Part shown: positions 1 to 14,794 of the stretch, one piece after another | Layout of the letters: the number at the start of each line of letters is the position of its first letter | Numbering within the stretch: position 1 is the stretch's first letter | DNA from: Litoditis marina | Lineage: Eukaryota; Nematoda; Chromadorea; Rhabditida; Rhabditidae | DNA: 64,000 bases | NCBI GenBank assembly: GCA_964036275.1 | Contig: OZ038435.1 | Coordinates: 27,261,521-27,325,520, forward strand | Direction of reading: 5' to 3' | The notes under the pieces: model-generated | Database searches by the model: none | What the model saw: the letters and a program-made list of their open reading frames with translations, nothing else | Told to the model about the DNA's origin: nothing | Program-made: the position numbers and the translations under genes

Positions 1-555
1 ACTGCTTCAAAAACCGAAAAATACTAATATACTCAAGTATAACTGTTCATTACAAACATACAAAAGTCGTAAAATATTTTTTCAAACCTGTAAACCAGAA
101 TCTGCAAATAACCGAAAAATACTAATATACTCAAGTATAACTGTTCATTACAAACATACAAAAGTCGTAAAATATTTTCTCAAACCTGTAAACTAGAATC
201 TACAAGTCACAGCTGCGAAAGTGAGAACAACTGTTGAATAACATTAAAAACGTTATAGCAGCTAGAATTGGAGTGATGACAAGAAATGCCAACCCTTGTG
301 CACAAAACCAGGAACTCTATAATTGACTGCGTTGAATTAACATCTGTGATTTGTAGATTCTAGTTTACAGGTTTGAGAAAATATTTTACGACTTTTGTAT
401 GTTTGTAATGAACAGTTATACTTGAGTATATTAGTATTTTTCGGTTATTTGCAGATTCTGGTTTACAGGTTTGAAAAAATATTTTACGACTTTTGTATGT
501 TTGTAATGAACAGTTATACTTGAGTATATTAGTATTTTTCGGTTTTTGAAGCAGT
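1..555. repeat. Inverted duplication, each arm two 98-bp tandem units
   Basis: Bases 1-210 are nearly the exact reverse complement of 346-555. Each arm is itself a tandem duplication of a roughly 98-bp AT-rich unit; the segment ACCGAAAAATACTAATATAC starts at 13 and again at 111. The spacer between the arms (211-345) is unrelated. No transposase is visible. The left arm begins at the window edge, so the structure may extend further left. It looks like a foldback element or an inverted local duplication. The open frame that covers the right arm is only a by-product of the repeat. Confidence 0.85.
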
Positions 556-729
556 AGCTGCTCCATTTGAGAGTAGCTGTCTAGGGGGCGCACAGCAGAA
601 GACAAATCTCACAGTCGTTGGGCCCCCACTTTTTCATGAATTTTTCTGTTTTTGTATACATGCCGTAGGTATGTAGAGAGGTGGTTTGATCTGTACGGTG
701 CAGATAAAATTGTTTTCTTAATTAACCAC

Positions 730-1345
730 TTGTCAAGTATTACCACCATTCGAAAAAAATGACGTCAACATTGCAGTTCTAAAAACTTACTTTATCTGCC
801 CTTCAGAATCCAAAAATACGTCATGTTCGAATGAAGTTTCATCGTAAATTGACAATTTTTAAGAAACTTTCAGCATTCGAAAACATATTTCACGTCAATT
901 TTTTCTAAGTTGACGTCATCTGAGATCTGGCCTCCTGAATTCCAGAATAAGTCATATTTAAATAAGGTTTCTTCGTTAATATGCCATTTTTGAGATATTT
1001 TCACATTTGAAAATATATGTGACGTCAACTTTGCACTTTTCCAAAATGACGTCATCTGGTCTCCAGAATCCCAGAATACGTCACTGTTAGATTGAGTTCC
1101 ACCGTTAATTGACCCTTTCTAAGATATTACCATCATTTGAAAATATATGTGACGTCAACTTTGCACTTTTCAAAAATGACGTCATCCGGCTTTCAGAATC
1201 CCAGAAAACGTCATGTTTAGATGAAGTTCTACCGTTAATACCCCACTTGCCAACTATTATTATCATTTGAGAACATATTTGACGTCAACTTTGAACTTTT
1301 GAATATGACGTCATCTGGCTTTCAGAATCCTGACTGACGTCACCG
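730..1345. repeat. 130-bp tandem satellite with paired TGACGTCA sites
   Basis: A GACGTCAA or CACGTCAA motif recurs at 761, 891, 1021, 1151 and 1281, an exact 130-bp step over five copies. Each of the later units carries a second TGACGTCA about 27 bp downstream, followed by CTGGCTTTCAGAATCC-like and CCGTTAATN sequence. TGACGTCA is the palindromic CRE/bZIP consensus. The array is AT-rich, and frames read through it have no protein-like character. It is best described as a short satellite array, with possible regulatory activity only inferred. Confidence 0.85.
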
Positions 1346-3199
1346 ATAGAATACTTTTTACTTATATCAAAGTCACGATGGTATCATATTTAAATTTTCA
1401 TCGAAATCGGTCAGTTTTACCCTAATTTACAAGACAGTTTGCATAACCGACCTGACAGAGAGAGCGAGAGAGTGCACAAAATGGAGAGACGCAGAGACAT
1501 TTATTTCGAAAGGTCGTAACTTGGTGAAAAATATTTTTTTTCAAAAAAAAATTTGCCCTCATTCCGTTTTTATACGAGTTCTATTATCACTACAAATTTA
1601 AGCCGAATCTGGTCAGTTCTGGCAGAGATAGCATCACAGCACAACTGCACACACACACACACACACGACGGAAGTTGGCGCTCTTGATGAAGCGAAAACA
1701 TCATAACTTGGCTCAAACTTAACCGATTTTGTTCGAATTTGAAACACAATTTACAAATATGCTGTAGAAACTTCCCAAGTTTGTAAAAGTTCTGTTTTGC
1801 GAATTGGAGCCTTTTTATGGGAAAATTAAAAAAACGGAGGCGCGCATTAGCCGGGCCAAAGACAAATCTCGCACAGCGCTTCGCGCTGCGCGCGATTAGT
1901 GCGCAAGTTATCATCCTCGTCTCAAAATCCAAAATCTCATGCGGCATTGCAACAGAATAATCCTGCGAGAACTCTGTAGAGTAATCCTTCGGTAATCAAG
2001 AGACTATCATCGAACAATTTTGCTGTAGACGAAGAGTAAAACAAACAACCCTGTTTTTCTGCAAAACCCAAAATAATATTTTCTTGTTTTTCGAATCGCT
2101 TGCTGTAAAACTGGTTTCTGGTAGCTAAGTGCATTTTTTTCAAAGTTCCTCCATAAAAACACAAAAAAAGGAAAGTTTCCGAAGAAAAAACACTGCTTCG
2201 GTGTACTTTCGTTGGTCAGCTGCCACTAAGCAGTGCCACACGTTGTAGCTGGCTGCCCGCACCAATACGCGCGATGGGTGAGCTTTTTGTTAGAGCCAAA
2301 ATAGTTATTGCACAACTTTAAAAAAAAAAAAAAAAAATTAATCAAACGTATAAGAGGTGTTACACAAACTAAGAGTATTGAGTTTACTACTTAGCGCTTT
2401 ATGACTTCCATGAAAATCAATATCTCTCTCTATGACACCTCGTGATGTGATTCGAGTCTCCCTACTAATAACCCGCGCCAGTTTGCTAGTTTGCTCATAA
2501 CCACTTCTTAAATGTGTACATGCCAATATCATTCAGTCGGTCATATGATTAGTAGCTGTATGATACGTTTACGTGAAAGTAACATTGATCAACTTTCGAT
2601 TCAACGGTGTTTTTGATAGGTAATCATACTCAGATGAAACATAAAGTTTCTCTGTTTAGCTAGACCACACTGCAAAGTCCAAGTGTGATTTTCAATGAAA
2701 CGAGCAGACATGTCAGAGAGCGAGAGGGTGCCCTTTTGTTTTCTCCGCCTCCCGTTGGATGGCTAGCCCAGACAGTCTTGTTTGTATCAATATAGATCGA
2801 TTCAATTACTATATTTATAATAATGTCTTATTGGTCAGCTGTAAAGGAATCGATATCACTATCGAAACTAACCATTTTCCACCAAAGCTCAATTTGAAAA
2901 TTGCTGACCCAGTACTTGGTTAATTGACTACTAGGGGGTAGTCATTTGCAATGAGAAGAGTGGGTTAGGTGTTGTGGGTATCAATACCCTATCTGTTCTT
3001 TATTTCTACATCCACAGATGGAATGTAACATTAAACAAGGAAAAACATCTTTTTTTGCCGGAGAAAACTTCAGCCCGATCCGGGCGCTCTATTCTCGATT
3101 TACCGAGTGTGATATCGGCGAAAACCACGTAGTTGAGTGTGGGAAATAAATAATGTGTAATCGTTAAGAGCTAACTAACACGTAAACGCCTTTTTAGCA
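1346..3199. other. Intergenic region upstream of PRPP synthetase
   Basis: No gene is supported here. Visible items are a GAGACGCAGAGAC promoter-like motif near 1484, a CA run near 1650, a GC-rich palindrome around 1873-1905 (AGCGCTTCGCGCT type, with a related copy near 34064), and an A-run at about 2321-2337. Minus-strand open frames around 1570-2532 lack splice context and resemblance to known proteins. The promoter of the PRPP synthetase gene presumably lies in the last part of this stretch. Confidence 0.5.
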
Positions 3200-3679
3200 A
3201 TGTCAGCGAAACACATACTCTCAAACGAACATTATCTATCTGGTTTAGATGTGAGCGGATTACAAGTCTCTGACACTCGGATTAAAAACAGTGCACCCGT
3301 GATTTCGTGGATTTCATTAGGAAAAAGACCCTTATTGCTATCAGAGATGTTTGTGAACACTGATCTTTCTCATCTACTGACAATCGGGACAATGAACCGA
3401 TAGTTAACCTTCGGTGTGGAATTTGCTTCCTACTGGTTTTACAACTGGTAACTTGGCATGACAACCTGCTCGCGTTTCATTTGCTTTAATTTTTATTTTC
3501 CACTTTCAACTATAATGTTTATGAGTCATTTCTCTTTCCAAACCTCCTGAAATTGATCCTGACACAGTAGTAATGTAAGCTTTTCAGAAATCTATCGTGG
3601 ATCTTGGGTTGATATAGCCGTGGAAAAAACGTCGTCGACAGAACAAGCACCTACCTCTTCATCCTCAGATCACGTCAGG

Positions 3680-6446
<2,767 letters not shown>

Positions 6447-6656
6447 TTTCTGTGTTCCGAAGCAGATTTTCCAGGTCTTTGACGTGTATCAAAATATTTG
6501 TACGTGGTGTTGTTGTTCCTCTTATAATCTATCTCGTGTTTGTAGTTCAAAGATTGATTTGATTATGTAGATTGTGTGAATTTCGGTTGTTGAATTCTCT
6601 CATATCTCTTTTATCTCTGTATTTAGATTTGTTCAAATTGAGACAGGTTGATTTTC

Positions 6657-6662
6657 AATAAA
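6657..6662 (+). promoter_or_regulatory. Polyadenylation signal of the PRPP synthetase gene
   Basis: AATAAA lies 210 bases after the PRPP synthetase stop codon, in T-rich sequence. It is the only canonical hexamer in the near 3' flank. Confidence 0.6.
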
Positions 6663-8239
6663 AGATTGTTATCGAGAATGTAAAGGGTTTTGTAACGGCG
6701 TTTCACACACGGGATTCTCATTTGACCGTATAAATAGTCCAAATTTCGGATTTGAGACATGTAGAACTTATTTAATGTTCAACTTGGCTTACAATAAAAT
6801 TCACACGGACTACCGTGTAAACTTGTGGGGACCACAAACTTTGGTTGTAGTTCAATCGATTGTTAACCGCAGTGTTATTTTCTTCTTTGCTAAAACGCAC
6901 TGGGATCAAACTACAAACAGAGAAAGGCGACGATGTCATCATTTGAGCCGTAAACACAGCTGTGTTAGACGGTTTACAATAGCGAAAAATTGGTCCACCA
7001 AAAAAATTGTGAAAAAACGTGTCTATTCTTATTATTCAACACTGACAGATGCTTATAGACATTCATGTGATGTGATCAGATAATGCCTGAAAGTGAAAAT
7101 CCTAATACGTGCCTAAATTATTATGGTTACTTTGTGCAATATACATTTAATGACTCGTATACAATTTTGAAACAATTCTCATGTGAGTAGAATGACTCGG
7201 CTCATGAGAGAACAATAGCCAGGTATAATCTGGCACTAACGGCTGGCTGGAAAGAAACCAATCAGCTGGTGTCAAGAAGTTCTCAGTTTAAAACTACGAA
7301 CACCACATTACAACCGATTTTATTTGAACAATTGATAACTCTGGAATTTTACTGAGAAAAATGCTTTTTGTGGGTATTTATCATAAGTTTATTTGTTTAG
7401 TATAAGTGTTCAGTTCAATGAATGCCCACCAAAGACGCACTAAAGGGGAGGAAAATCCATTTTTTCTTGAATTCAATCAGAATTCAAGAATTTTGAACAT
7501 TATTTTAGTTGCATTTCTCTATACCTCATGTTTTCTTCCAGTCTAGCCGCCATCGAATAGTTGATAATAGTAATCGATTGAACTGGGTCGGCGCCATCCC
7601 TTATTATAGAACGGAGTTCATATCTTCATTTTATTTCTATAACAAGTTTCAGCCTCACGAGTTTTTGTCCATAAAAATGTAACAGTATCAATTTTAATAA
7701 TATTTTTTTTATCTTTTGTGATAGCGTTGAAGTTATGAATGATAAACTTTCCCATCTGGTTTACTGATACAGCGGGTATAGAATTTATCCCTTTTTGAAC
7801 TATGTGTTAAAGCAGTTTACATAGAAGTAAACGCTTCGGTAACGTAAAATTCAAGTTTTTTCGTTTTTGTTTCATAACTGCTGCCAGCTTCAATAGAATG
7901 GACCAACTCTGACTTGTAGTTTGCTCTTTGAGTACACCACACTTATCGGAAGTTCGCGTATAACGCGCCGTTATCAAACTACAAACACATCATATTAGAA
8001 GTAAATTGGCATGGTCTGTCTGTTCCCCTATAGCTGAGTTTGCTCTCCAACCTGCAATTGATAAATTAGAACCTATACAGAGCGTCTGAGCACATCGAAT
8101 AAGTTAGTTTGGGTCATACTGAGAGAAGCAGGTTGTTAGGTCGTTCTCTGTGTTTGTAGTTTGATCCAGGTGTTTCGAGCCGAATTGAAAACTGAAAAAC
8201 TATACTTCAAAACAGTTCACTTCATTTTCAGCTATCCTA
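6663..8239. other. Intergenic region with TAGTTTGATC-type short palindromes
   Basis: No gene seen. Two copies of a dispersed short inverted repeat occur: GTTGTAGTT...ATCAAACTACAAAC at about 6842-6918, and TTGTAGTTTGCTC...CAAACTACAAAC at about 7912-7987. A further half-copy lies near 8153. A TTTTCAG acceptor-like site ends at 8231, eight bases before the next ATG, and probably marks spliced-leader addition for the following gene. Confidence 0.5.
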
Positions 8240-10195
8240 ATGCAGCGATGGCTCTCTATTTTCATAATGGCATTGGTTAGTGTCAATGGTCAGATCTGGC
8301 AAACAGGAGATAATTCTACAATATCCGGATGTAGGTTGGTCAATCGTTACAGTTCCGACTCTTCGCCGTGAGTGCTGATCAAACCACAACTTAAAGTAGG
8401 ACGATTATGTGGACCAATCCCGTGTCAACCAACGGTCCTTTAAACTGCATTTGAAAAATGTATTGCGGTTTAAAGGACTGAAGCGTTGCGATTGGACCAC
8501 ATAATCGTCCTTCCTTAAAGGGAAAAAGTCAACTTATGAAAGAAAAATGAAAGGGAAGAAAGGTGTTTGATAGAACTATTGCTTGATAGATTTTCACTGC
8601 ATTTTCGCCACCTCTGTGAGAGGATTGGTCCACCTAACTTTCCAGACTTTTTCAGTTACTCAGTCTTTCCCGTTGTGACCTTTCTCTCTCTATTACAGCA
8701 GCCATTGCTCTGTTGCATCGGACGGGGATTTAAATTGTTGGAATGAAACGCTGAGATTCTTCGAAACCAGTCTCATCACACAACTCAGACACTATGTCTC
8801 CGTACAGGTATAGTCGAATTATATACTAAACCAAGCTCATAGAAACTCTACGTCTCTTCTTTAACCTGCTCTTTTGGTAATCTCTTATCTATTTTCCAGG
8901 TTGACATCGATCAGTGGCATCGTAGACACGGAATTCCAGACGGACAAGACATGAAAAAAGTGGGTTGGAAAAATTCTCAATCCAAGTTATTTCACTAGAG
9001 GGTTCGTCAGTGTTTGTGTCCTCTCATGGCAGGTTTAACGGGGTGTGATAAAATTTGGGTTGTAGTTTGATGATATTTGATGAATCTGCGAACACTAGTT
9101 GGTTGTAGGTTTCTGAGAACGATCATTTGCAAGGTTTTTCCACTTTTTCCTTCAACTCCCCGAGAAGTTTGATTCATTTCGCTGTTTTCAGGTGAGGGAA
9201 AGCATTCTTGCTTCTTTCGAATCACAGCTGACACCTAGTGATGTTCTGTCGAAGGATACGTTGGATAAAGTGGCTGAAGTGGTCTCGGACAGAATACAAG
9301 ATGTAAGATGCCGTATACATCAACATTATGATCCTTCGATACCAACCTAAGTCTCCTCAAATATACGATATTTCGCTGCGCTCCTGTCCGGTCGGAAATA
9401 GTGCGCAAGGCGATAGACGCAGGATGGGATGGAGGGATGTTTCAGCTTACGTACTGAGAACTAAACATACTGTCAGGCAAATGCATATTCACGTGATACG
9501 TAGTGAAGAGACAATACGCCCTGCTACATTTTTGTATCTAGAGCAAAAAGCTAGAGTGCGTACAGCATGCTTGAAAAAAAACAGAGAACACTTTTGTACA
9601 TGTCTAGGTATCCGACCACACTCTCTCCGTCGTTCCTCACTTCCAATGTCCCCTTCCGTGTGAATATCGACGCGACATGTACCGTAATCTTTTCGTGGCA
9701 TCTGTGAGTGGAGAACATGTTTTGAATTTCAGGGGGCATGGAAAACTAGTTTTTTCTCTCTGTTTAGTTTCTTACGGAAAAGTTCGTTTTTCTTTTATTA
9801 TCACATTTCAAATTGAATCGAATCTAATTATTCAGTATTGTTTACCTAATGGGTCCGAGATTTCCAGTTGACCAAACTGTTGAAATGTTCGCAAATGACC
9901 GGTCTTGAAGTTTGGTACCGATCTATTGACCCCCTTGGAATTACGTGTAGTCGTGTAGCTCTCCGAAAATTGTTGTAAAAACGGGCGGAACCAGTTTACT
10001 GTTTACTGATGGTTGAGCTAGTTTGCAAGTTGCTCACTATGTAGATATATACAATTTACCGATTATCTCCAGATGATCCTCAATGTGGCGCTGATGTTGT
10101 CTGTGATCCCTAGCTTCGTGAAGTCGTTGAAGTCCGTTGGGAGTCCAGCAAAGGATGCTCTAATGAGCAATGGTCATGCGAACAGAGCTATATGA
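8240..10195 (+). CDS. Unrecognised secreted protein, 5 exons, 176 aa
   Basis: I do not recognise this family. Exons 8240-8367, 8699-8807, 8900-8959, 9192-9302 and 10073-10195 join in frame with canonical donors (GTGAGT, GTATAG, GTGGGT, GTAAGA) and CAG acceptors, ending at TGA. The product starts with a clear signal peptide (MQRWLSIFIMALVSVNGQ) and has no later membrane anchor of standard length. It has three cysteines (about 31, 46, 56), two N-glycosylation sequons (N25-S-T, N58-E-T), then a charged, probably helical region (QWHRRHG, DMKKVRES, DKVAEVVSDRIQD) and a hydrophobic helix, MILNVALMLSVIPSF, at about 137-151. The ATG lies 8 bases after a TTTTCAG site, consistent with SL1 trans-splicing. 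No single-exon frame shows it, so it is easily missed. Coding status is inferred from phase-consistent splicing, the signal peptide and lack of internal stops. Confidence 0.72.
8390..8520. mobile_element. Palindromic MITE (family A) in intron 1 of the secreted-protein gene
   Basis: The ends form an inverted repeat around GGACGATTATGTGGACCAAT and its complement. The centre is an inner palindrome, CCTTTAAACTGCA...TGCGGTTTAAAGG. Related copies sit at 43163-43283 and, interrupted, at 54641-54948; a right end only is at about 11940-11980. It is non-autonomous with no coding capacity. The superfamily cannot be assigned because the termini are imprecise. Confidence 0.8.
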
Positions 10196-12592
10196 TGTAT
10201 GCAGGTAGGGTGATACAGAAAATGACAATATCTGAATTTGTAGTGTAGTTTTTAAACTACGATCGGACCATGACGGGATCAAACTACAAAAACTGCGGTT
10301 GCGATCGCAATGTACAGTCTGTGCGCGCTTTCCCCTGAGCAAACCACATAGAAGTTCCCCTGTATGTCTCAGTATTTAATATTTTTCGGGCATTCCAGTT
10401 TGTCTATCATGCTCGAAATGTGGTTATTTCTTGTACAAGTTCGTCATTAGCATACTGATACATGGCTCGGGTTTATTGTACAATTGTCCCCCCCCCCCCG
10501 AGCCGAAATAGGTTGGAATCCGACCCGTAGGGTGGGGGGTGATTGTACAACGTCCTTCTTTACTGCAGGTCCATAGGTAGTTGGACTTCCCTGACAGAAC
10601 AGAGAGAAAATTTTCACTGAAATTTCTGAGAGAAAGTAGGGGGAAAATCGGGGTAGATCAGGGATAATTCAGGGTGATTTGCCGGTAATTTCCCAGCACT
10701 TACTTTGACATTTTTAGTAGGGAAATACCGGAGGTATTTCAGGGATATCTACGGGATATTATAGAGCAATCATAAGCAGGGATGTGGCGGGGAGAAAACA
10801 GCGATTTCGAGAGCGGCGCACCAGAGTAGCTGGCTACTAGATACGGCGCACCGCCAGACGTGGCAGGCCGCCGTTTGTCGTTTCACTCTGAGTTTGAAAT
10901 CGTATCATATATGAGTTATAATGGAAGAGTACTTAATTATTAACTGCAGGGTTAATAAATTAAAGTAAAAAATTAGAAAATGTTTTGATATTGTCTTTTA
11001 GATAATGAAAAAAATGTTTATTTTCTAAAATATTCGTTTATATTATGTTCTGAAGCAACCCGTAATTTCTCTCTTTTATCACTGAGATTTCTCTGATTTC
11101 CCCCAGGAATTCCTCTGTTTTCTCCCTGTCTTAGCAGGGGCCATACCGCGGTTTGGCCCCTGCTAAAACAAGGGTGGTCTCGGGGTGAAACAGAGAAATG
11201 TCAGGGGTGAACAGAATCCAGTGTTTGGATTGAATGGGGGGCGATTGTTGAACAGGTCCGGGTTTGTTGAACAGCAATTGTACAATTTTCCCCATGGCTC
11301 TTTCAACTTTCTGAATTTCGTACTGTGAGAGTTCACAGGCGCGTGGCTCAGACTACAAAGAACAGCAGGCTATGCGAGTAAGCAAAGTTTTTAGATGAGG
11401 CTCGAAGCGAAACTATATCCTGTTCAAAGTTTGATGTTGAACAAGAAAAATAAACCTATTGACTTTTCAAATGGTTGTTATTATTTTTTCGTTTTGTCTA
11501 ATTTTTTTGTCTAAATTTTGTCTAAGTTTTTTACAACTGTTCCAGCATCGCCAGCCGATTCATTCCAGTTTCTAATATCGCGTTCCATACAACAAGAAGA
11601 AATAAATACTGTACCTCACAATCATTCTGGTTTTCACTGTTGCAATAAAGTATATACAGTTTTCTCGTACCTTTGCATATTACTACTAAAAGAAGAACAG
11701 AACAAAACATTTGTGACAATGTGCAAAAAGAAAATACACAGCATTTTTTGGGCCAGAAGTCTAAAACAAAGACTCGACGTTGAAAAGTTGTGAGCAGAAC
11801 TCGTGAAGCTACTTTTATCACATTCGAAAGCGTTTGTCCAGACCAAAATGTTCTCATCAAATCGAAACGTACGGGCGAGAGATTGGAAAGGCAAACGTTC
11901 GGTTAAAGTAAGACTTTCAATTGTAGTTTGTAGGACCGATGCGTCGGGATTGGTCCACATAATCGTCCTTCTTTAAACTGCTCTGTGAACAAGAACAGCT
12001 CACCTTACCGAGAGCAATTTCTGGCTTCATCTAGGTCGGAGTTCATGAGGTGTTGCGGTTCATTTCGAACAATTGAAGTTAGTTGCATACGATGTATAAG
12101 TTAGTCCTACTGTAACTATTTGATCTGGATCTAGGACCACGGTGCATAACTGTTTTGTAGCCTCCACTCTGAATGCGCCAGATTTTGTGGAGGACGCTAA
12201 TCCGGTGCGCTGTGTGCTGGCGCATAACTCGTTATTCCGGCGGCTTGCATGCCAAATTGAAAAATAGCTGAGATTTCTCGTTGCGAACTATTACACATTG
12301 ATATTTTGTATTTTCATCTTCTAAATGCTCAGTATATGTTGTTTGTTGGTTGTATTTAGTGCGTTAGAAACATAGAAGTCCGTTTTGTACTTTTAATGAC
12401 ACCAAGTAGGCTTGTATCGGATGTGTATTTGCAAGTTAGTTGTTTTAAGGTTTCGCTCATTTGTACTCTCTTCAGTTTTGTCTTTGTTAATTACGCTTCT
12501 TTGTTGAAAGGTAAGAGAACAGTGCATCTATTATTTTGTTCGGGCGTAGTTTATGAGCTATTGACCATTTGTAAAAATGTTTCTCTTTACAG
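10196..12592. other. Intergenic region before the SDHC/CED-9 operon
   Basis: No gene is supported. It holds a GTAGTTTTTAAACTAC/ATCAAACTACAAA short palindrome near 10240-10291, a C-run at about 10488-10499, a degenerate repeat at 10590-11230 (listed separately), and a partial family A element end near 11940-11980. Overlapping frames on both strands between 11518 and 11960 have no recognisable features. The final acceptor TTTACAG at 12586-12592 is probably the spliced-leader site of the SDHC message. Confidence 0.5.
10590..11230. repeat. Degenerate dispersed repeat with GC-rich hairpin
   Basis: Contains strings of GGGAAATNNCNGG-like sequence, ACTAGATACGGCGC near 10837, and a strong palindrome at 11133-11165 (AGCAGGGGCC...GGCCCCTGCT). 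A second region, 47700-48420, shares the ACTAGATACGGCGC string, similar GGAAATTTCCCG wording and a comparable GC hairpin. The two therefore look like diverged copies of one repeat family. No open frame with protein features is present. Confidence 0.55.
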
Positions 12593-12603
12593 AATTGGCC
12601 GTC

Positions 12604-14468
12604 ATGTTGGTTCCTAGCTCTGTTGCATGCAATGTTTCGCAGCGTCTCATCCTTGCTCGTTCGTTAACCACAAGTGCCGCACGACGAGATGAGGTGAGTT
12701 AAACCCTATCGCAATAATGCAGACACATACTCACAGTCACGACTTTTCTGAAACTTGCGGTAATTTTGACTTGGACTTGGAACACTAGCAGGTAAGAAAA
12801 ATTCTCTGTTTTGTAGAGTTTCCATAACCGTTTACCGTTTTGGAAGCTCACCTATCGCGAGCATTTGACGTAGTACGTAATTTTGTTCTGTTTTTATCCT
12901 TTTTCAGCATTGGAGTTAGTTTTCACTGTAGTTGGTTCACTGAACTAAACCGTTTACAGTTTTAACATTTCAGGTGAAAACCCCCATTCAAACCTGGGGT
13001 TGGGAATACCTCCAGAGACAGAAGGCTCTCGGTCGTCCCATCGCTCCTCACCTTACCATCTACCAACCTCAACTTACCTGGATGGTGAGTAGATTTAGAA
13101 AACAATGTAAACGGTGTTGTTCGTTCCGCACCCGTTCACAAGTGTGCCCCTTTTCTGTTTTGAGTATTAAAAAGGTGAAACTATGATTATAGAATTATAG
13201 TAACCCAAATCCCAAAACTACCGTTCATAGGCTAAAACCTCATTTTTGGGCTCTTCTAGTCAGGACGTCCAGTTTTGCTCGCCCAAGTTCGATTTCACCT
13301 TCTTCAAGTATACAGTACATCACTTAATAAGATGTGTTGTTAGCGCACTTGTAATAGTATGTTGTTTTTAAAGAACATCGATTAAAACAAAACGCGTGAT
13401 AGAGAAAAGTACGGGCTAGTTTTTCTCTCAATCCGGTGAAAGTTGTGGGATTTTGCATTCAAAATATTCAAATCACTATATCTAGTTCACTGATGTACGC
13501 CTGTAATACTTATAACTGAATCCGAGCTTACTTTGGTTCAGGTGTCGGGAGCCCACCGTATCTCTGGCTGTGTCATGGCCGGAACCCTTCTGTTCGGAAG
13601 CGTCGGATTCGCTCTGTTGCCCGTCGATTTCACCACCTTTGTCGAGTTCATCAGAAATCTGGGAATCCCCTCTCCCTTCACCTCTGCATTCAAGGTTGGC
13701 ATACCGTTCAGGCATAATTGCTATATTATAATAGTAACATTCAGTTTACTGCACATATACCAAAACCCAGAAAAGCTGATTGTCTCATTTGCAAAGAAGA
13801 AAAGTGTAATACATCACCATTTTGGTTTTTGTATCATATCTGTCGGTCAGTTCCTTAGAGCAAATGAATCACTCGAGCTACATCCTACACTCCGCGTAAG
13901 CTACAAATACAAATTCATCTGTATCGTATTTACGTATTTAATATCACCAACATTTGCTGAAAATCAAAGTGTTGCTATTCGTAAGCTTCGTGGTTTTAAA
14001 GACTTGATTGGTTATCCTTATACTCTGATTTTCAGTTCATTGTCGCTTTCCCTATCGTTTTCCACACCCTCAATGGACTTCGCTTCATCGGATTCGATAT
14101 GGCCAAGGGAGTTGACAACATTGGACAGGCTAGTTTGAATTTTTTTTTTGATTACGCTGCAGATAAACGTTCATCTTAGCTATTGAAATTAAATACTGTT
14201 TTTCCGTTTCCTAACGAAAATTGATGAACTTCTGCTAAAATTTCCTATTATATGTGTTTTACGTAATAAGTTTTGACTCTTGTACATTTTATTGTGAGTA
14301 CAGAATGATTCCGCAATCATCTCCCAACTTCTTGGTCTTGTTTACGCATTTTACATATTGTCTCCATTATAGATCTACAAGGGTGGATACCTTGTCTTGG
14401 GACTGGCCACGATAATCACTCTTGCCATTGTCATCAACGCTCTGCCATCCAAGGAAAAGAAGCACTAA
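12604..14468 (+). CDS. mev-1: Succinate dehydrogenase cytochrome b560 subunit (complex II, SDHC), 5 exons
   Basis: Membrane-anchor subunit of mitochondrial complex II; with SDHD it binds heme b and ubiquinone and anchors the catalytic dimer in the inner membrane. Exons 12604-12693, 12974-13084, 13542-13694, 14036-14128, 14373-14468 give 180 aa. Order of parts: mitochondrial presequence (about 1-30, [17 protein letters not shown]), [17 protein letters not shown], the quinone-site segment [13 protein letters not shown], and three membrane helices with FHTLNGLRF, whose histidine is the family heme ligand. Similarity to C. elegans MEV-1 is strong throughout. Intron 4 starts GACAG|GCTAGT, a GC-AG intron: the normal GT option would break the frame. 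The gene is the first member of an operon-like pair with the Bcl-2 gene 326 bp downstream. Confidence 0.96.
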
Positions 14469-14794
14469 ATTAACATTCTCTACCAACGGCGATCGATATT
14501 TGTCTGCTTTTTAGTGGATTTTTCTAGCATAGTGAAGTGTTAACTAAATTGTATGTATGTAGTAAAAATTCTATTGGTCAATGCTTGAAAACCACCTCGA
14601 CGTGTTCAATCACCTGATTATCTGTGTGTTATCTGATTTTGTTCTGGTGCTTTTTCGCTCGACTAACTTATTAGGAAACTGATCACTTTAACATGCTTGT
14701 TACAGGGAATTTTTCGGTCGTACGGCAAGAGGAAAGGCTGGTGTAACGAGATTGGACTTGAACCGAGAATATCTTTGAAAGTAGACTCTCCGTA
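14469..14794 (+). promoter_or_regulatory. Intercistronic region with likely SL2 trans-splice acceptor
   Basis: This 326-base segment separates the SDHC stop from the CED-9 start. It has T-rich sequence after the SDHC stop, no clear AATAAA, and an acceptor-like TTGTTACAG ending at 14705. That is 90 bases before the downstream ATG, with stop codons in the intervening 5' UTR. In C. elegans the orthologous downstream gene is expressed from a polycistronic transcript; the same mode is inferred here. Confidence 0.6.

Noticed and set aside
1570..2532. Three minus-strand frames of 64-125 codons
   Set aside because: They run through simple CA sequence and a GC palindrome, share no features with known proteins and show no splicing context.
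11518..11960. Overlapping open frames on both strands
   Set aside because: No known motifs, no splice partners, and all frames are equally unconvincing; part of the plus strand is a MITE end.
13482..13715. Minus-strand frame opposite SDHC exon 3
   Set aside because: Antisense shadow of a strongly conserved exon.
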